From positions 434,001 through 498,000 of the forward strand of contig NC_011831.1 in NCBI RefSeq assembly GCF_000021945.1: a stretch of DNA of 64,000 bases, read 5' to 3'. Source of the DNA: Chloroflexus aggregans DSM 9485. Lineage in GTDB: Bacteria; Chloroflexota; Chloroflexia; Chloroflexales; Chloroflexaceae. Each line of letters begins with the position of its first letter. The stretch's first letter is position 1. This document shows, in pieces, positions 61,344-64,000 of the stretch. The notes under the pieces were generated by a model, which saw only the letters and a program-made list of their open reading frames with translations, was not told the DNA's origin and did no database searches. Position numbers and translations under genes: made by a program.

Positions 61344-62399
61344 TCAGACGACGCGCCAAGCCCACACCTCTTGGATGCCGACACTGACCAGCCACTGATT
61401 GTCAGGGCTAAACAGGAGGTGTGTCACACGACCGGCATGACCACCGAGCAAACGGGCGCGCTTGCCATCAGCTAAACGGTGTATGGCAAGAGTGGTATGC
61501 GGCGGGTTGGGAGAAAATAGCGAAAAGGTATCGTAGGATGGTAAACGGGTAGGCATCGCCAACCACTGACCATCGGGACTGATGGCGACAGCCTGGCTGA
61601 ACATCTTGTCGAGTCGACGCTCAGGCAGGCGAGGCTCCGTACCGGCAAGGGTATACTCATAAACGATCCGCCACGTGGTGCTATCATATGCGCGCACCGA
61701 CTTGCCTAAACCGAGCACCAATCGTGAACCATTGGGGCTAAAAGCCGGGTGGCTACTGGGCCAGTCCTGTATCTTACGTATCACTTCTTGCCGGTGAATA
61801 TCAACCAACCAGAGACCATGCCATAGGCTTGAAACGACCAGATGCTGGCCGTCTGGATGAAAGGCGAGCGCTTTGATGACCGTACTATCTGGGTCTACAA
61901 TCCTGATCGTCCCGATTGGCCGCCCATGGACCACATCCCACAACTGCACTTCTGGTCCTCGCGAATGATGCTTCTCGGCTATGGCAAGTGTGAACCCATC
62001 GGGCGAAAAGTGCAATTCCATTGGATATATATGTTCACCGGACGGCCAACAGTCGAGTGAGCCGATCAATGCACCGGTATCAACCCGGTACAGGTTGACC
62101 CGCCCCTGCTTGCCGATCCCGATCAACCGACCGGTGGAATCACCTGCAACATACCCACCATCAGGCAACATCTGCGTTAGTTGTCGGTCAGGGAAGGGAT
62201 AGAACACGATCTGGCGATCATGCGCTATGACCAACCGACCGTCGTTGAGAAAGATTGCCGAACGAATCGGCTTACATTTCCAGACCAACGAAGGTTGTGC
62301 CTCTCGCCGGAGCCACGATGTGATAGTCCGAGCTAAGCTGCCGAGTTTGAGCAATACCAGGCCATCGCCATTAAGCAGTGCTCGCACCTTTCGCCACAT
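61344..62399 (-). CDS. WD40-repeat beta-propeller protein
   Basis: A 351-residue protein made mainly of degenerate WD40/YVTN blades: ELHFSPDGFTLAIAE, ALAFHPDGQHLVVSS, AFSPNGSRLVLGLG, VAISPDGQWLAMPT and the last, LLFSPDNQWLVSVG, each about 40-45 residues apart. The N-terminal 30 residues are basic (ARTITSWLRRE). No signal peptide or enzyme domain. It probably mediates protein-protein contact; the partner is unknown. A start codon is not fixed by a ribosome-binding site. Next to an esterase and another propeller gene on the same strand. Confidence 0.78.
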   Translation of the reverse strand: MWRKVRALLNGDGLVLLKLGSLARTITSWLRREAQPSLVWKCKPIRSAIFLNDGRLVIAHDRQIVFYPFPDRQLTQMLPDGGYVAGDSTGRLIGIGKQGRVNLYRVDTGALIGSLDCWPSGEHIYPMELHFSPDGFTLAIAEKHHSRGPEVQLWDVVHGRPIGTIRIVDPDSTVIKALAFHPDGQHLVVSSLWHGLWLVDIHRQEVIRKIQDWPSSHPAFSPNGSRLVLGLGKSVRAYDSTTWRIVYEYTLAGTEPRLPERRLDKMFSQAVAISPDGQWLAMPTRLPSYDTFSLFSPNPPHTTLAIHRLADGKRARLLGGHAGRVTHLLFSPDNQWLVSVGIQEVWAWRVV

Positions 62400-62471
62400 C
62401 GATCATCCCCTTTCTGTCCGTGCAGTGGCTTAGGAGAGGCACTTCTGCGCAGCTATCGCTTACCAACCGCG

Positions 62472-63266
62472 TCACACATCTATCACAAAAGCGATTGCAT
62501 CGGCCACACGTGCTCGCCACGCCGCTTCGTTGTGCGTTGCACCGGGGAACTTGCGCGTCAACCAGTCATGGCCATGATGGTACCCGGCTTGCACCATGTA
62601 GGTATCCATACGCTGTTGAAACGGTTCATATTCCGCATCGAGACCATCTGTACCGTAATCGAAATAGAAACGGTGCCTACCCGGTGGTGGTAAGAGGGCT
62701 GCGAGTTCATCAACCAGAATTGTTCCGCCTGCCGGCCAATGGGTTGACAAACACCCTGCACCACGAAAAATATCTGGATAACGGCAGAGAGCGTACAGCG
62801 AGATCAGCCCACCCATACTCGAACCCATAACGAACGTGTTGGCCTGATCGGGCAGTGTTGGGTAGGTCATATCGATCCACGGTTTCACCTCCTCTACCAG
62901 AAAGGCGAGGTAAGCGTCCGAAATCGGTTCCCCACCCATTCGCTCGACGAGCCACTCCCAGCCACGGGTTTGGCGTAGCACATTGAACGGTTGTTGTGGT
63001 GCGTACTCGCGCCAACGCTGATCGGTACACCAGATACCAACCACAATCGCACCGGGCCAGTTTCGTTCCTGCTGTAGCCGCTCAATGGCTCGATCAACAG
63101 CCCAGACTTCGCCATCGGCGCGTAATGCCGGATCGAACAAATTCTGACCGTCGTGCATATAGATCACCGGCAATCGCCGATCACCGATGGTCTCCGGCAC
63201 CCATACATCAACCGGGCGCGATACAACGTAACGGCTGGTCATCGTGGTGTGACGGTAAAGTGGCAT
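62472..63266 (-). CDS. esterase-family (enterochelin esterase/EsterD-like) alpha/beta hydrolase
   Basis: A 264-residue hydrolase of the putative esterase family (PF00756 type). It shows VWVPETIGDRRLPVIYMHDG with QNLFDPA, the nucleophile elbow in FVMGSSMGGLISLYALC (Ser ~128), the Asp in YFDYGTDGLDAEYEP, and the His in FPGATHNEAAW near residue 250. GGAG is upstream of the ATG at 63266. No signal peptide. It could cleave esters or formyl groups; the substrate is unknown. Genes on either side encode propellers, with no evident shared pathway. Confidence 0.86.
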   Translation of the reverse strand: MPLYRHTTMTSRYVVSRPVDVWVPETIGDRRLPVIYMHDGQNLFDPALRADGEVWAVDRAIERLQQERNWPGAIVVGIWCTDQRWREYAPQQPFNVLRQTRGWEWLVERMGGEPISDAYLAFLVEEVKPWIDMTYPTLPDQANTFVMGSSMGGLISLYALCRYPDIFRGAGCLSTHWPAGGTILVDELAALLPPPGRHRFYFDYGTDGLDAEYEPFQQRMDTYMVQAGYHHGHDWLTRKFPGATHNEAAWRARVADAIAFVIDV

Positions 63267-63319
63267 TGTGTGACTCCTTCCTCTGTACACGCTCAAGACG
63301 CCCGTGGTCTGGTTCTTGA

Positions 63320-64000
63320 TTACGGGACTGAACTCAATTGATACAACAACACCCCATCAGTACGGGTCCCAATCCACAATATCTGACGGTGATCGACCGC
63401 CAACGCCAACGGCTCAGCGCCGGTAAAACCAGAGTCACGGGGTAAGAAGTTGCGCCACCGTTGCCCATCATAGCGCAACAAAAAGCCGCCGGTCGTCAGT
63501 GGCCGCGCCGCGCCAATCCAAATCTCACCGGGCCGCGCTTCGAGCATGGTGGTAATCGTTTGCGCCGGTAATTGGCGATTGGCAGTTGTGAACCACTCCC
63601 AACGTGTGCCATCCCAACGTGCTACCCCCTCACCGAGCGTCGCAGCCCACACGATACCGCGATGATCGACCAAGAGATCGGCCACACCGGCACTGGCAAA
63701 GCCGTCGGCCCGCTCAAAGTGTTGCCATACCCCACGTTCCGGCAGATACCGGCTAACCACACCGATCCCACCAAACCAGACCGCCCCGGCCGGATCGACG
63801 GCAATCGAGAGCACCATCCCGCCACGCGCTGCTTGCGGCAACGGTTGCCATTGCCCATCAATCCCACGCACCGCTCCACCGACGCTTGTACCCAGCCAAA
63901 GCCTACCATCGGTACCACTCGCAACTGTGCGAATCACAACATCACGCTGAACGCCAAGTGCGGGGGTTTGCCATTCCCATCGGTCATCAGATCGTACCAA
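63320..64000 (-). CDS. two-component-regulator-type beta-propeller protein, C-terminal part
   Basis: The final 226 codons of a larger protein whose start lies right of the window. Repeats of about 40 residues carry the Reg_prop pattern: SGTDGRLWLGTSVGGAVRG, VDPAGAVWFGGIGVVSRY, VDHRGIVWAATLGEGVARW and VDHRQILWIGTRTDGVLLY, with the intervening D/N-G-x-[IV]-W core. Such propellers form the sensor part of hybrid two-component or GGDEF proteins, but here the C-terminus ends without an output domain, so any signalling module would be N-terminal. Confidence 0.8.
   Translation of the reverse strand: MVRSDDRWEWQTPALGVQRDVVIRTVASGTDGRLWLGTSVGGAVRGIDGQWQPLPQAARGGMVLSIAVDPAGAVWFGGIGVVSRYLPERGVWQHFERADGFASAGVADLLVDHRGIVWAATLGEGVARWDGTRWEWFTTANRQLPAQTITTMLEARPGEIWIGAARPLTTGGFLLRYDGQRWRNFLPRDSGFTGAEPLALAVDHRQILWIGTRTDGVLLYQLSSVP

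Noticed and set aside
1-64000. tRNA, rRNA, insertion-sequence transposases, prophage genes
   Set aside because: I looked for T-loop GGTTCGAATCC-like stretches, rRNA-like conserved blocks and transposase motifs and found none that I could support.

Overview
The window looks like chromosome of a filamentous anoxygenic phototroph of the Chloroflexus type (phylum Chloroflexota). The grounds are indirect: two UbiA-type prenyltransferases, an arsenite oxidase of the kind reported from Chloroflexus, acyl-CoA carboxylation genes, F420-ligation genes, an RND pump without an outer-membrane channel gene, a SARP/MalT-type regulator, and dispersed 'gcaaag' and TAGGGGCA palindromic repeats. The genus is inferred from gene content and not proven. 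I saw no rRNA, tRNA, CRISPR array or insertion sequence.

Layout. 1-3.4 kb (minus): start of argB, then a DUF4129/DUF4350/membrane-protein cluster. 3.4-9.2 kb (plus): RND pump, lipoprotein adaptor and a TetR regulator. 9.2-14.8 kb is an accessory, scarred region. It holds a 1,405-residue CHAT protease/NB-ARC/TPR protein with 15 almost identical 42-residue repeats, flanked by remnants of a duplicated tetR-oxidoreductase-ABC segment and a glycosyltransferase fragment. 14.8-18 kb (plus): intact FAD oxidoreductase and an ABC exporter. 18-22.3 kb (minus): cation/proton antiporter, then nitroreductase, CofE and MTA phosphorylase. 22.5-31 kb (plus): a large regulator followed by a tightly packed acyl-CoA operon (ligase, two alpha/beta hydrolases, two hotdog proteins, a crotonase). 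31-34.3 kb: sugar kinase, deacetylase-fold enzyme, CPBP protease. 34.3-37.5 kb (minus): aioBA arsenite oxidase behind a consensus promoter. 38-42.2 kb (plus): a complete Na+-pumping methylmalonyl-CoA decarboxylase-type operon and a CBS protein. 42.2-43 kb: unassigned, possibly decayed. 43-48.7 kb: KBL/BioF-type enzyme, two UbiA prenyltransferases, and a hybrid histidine kinase. A deletion seems to have removed the end of the second UbiA gene and the membrane domain of the kinase. 48.8-54.2 kb (minus): MFS exporter, small HTH regulator, three tandem noncoding repeats of about 210 bp behind their own promoter, a two-component system and a secreted Gly/Gln-rich protein. 54.4-61.2 kb (plus): pterin dehydratase, hydrolase, acyl-CoA dehydrogenase, histidine phosphatase, PEP carboxylase, Sua5. 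61.3-64 kb (minus): WD40 propeller, esterase, and a second propeller cut by the window end.

How the genes work together. Central carbon and CoA-ester metabolism dominates the ordinary regions: PEP carboxylase, acyl-CoA dehydrogenase, the acyl-CoA operon and the decarboxylase that would turn methylmalonyl-CoA cleavage into a sodium gradient. Arsenite oxidase supplies electrons to the respiratory or photosynthetic chain. The most distinctive accessory element is the CHAT-STAND-TPR protein: a nucleotide-gated sensor whose repeat domain is diversifying at a few fixed positions, in a spot that has repeatedly been duplicated and deleted. The tandem noncoding repeats at 50.8-51.4 kb are the best candidate for an undescribed RNA or regulatory element.
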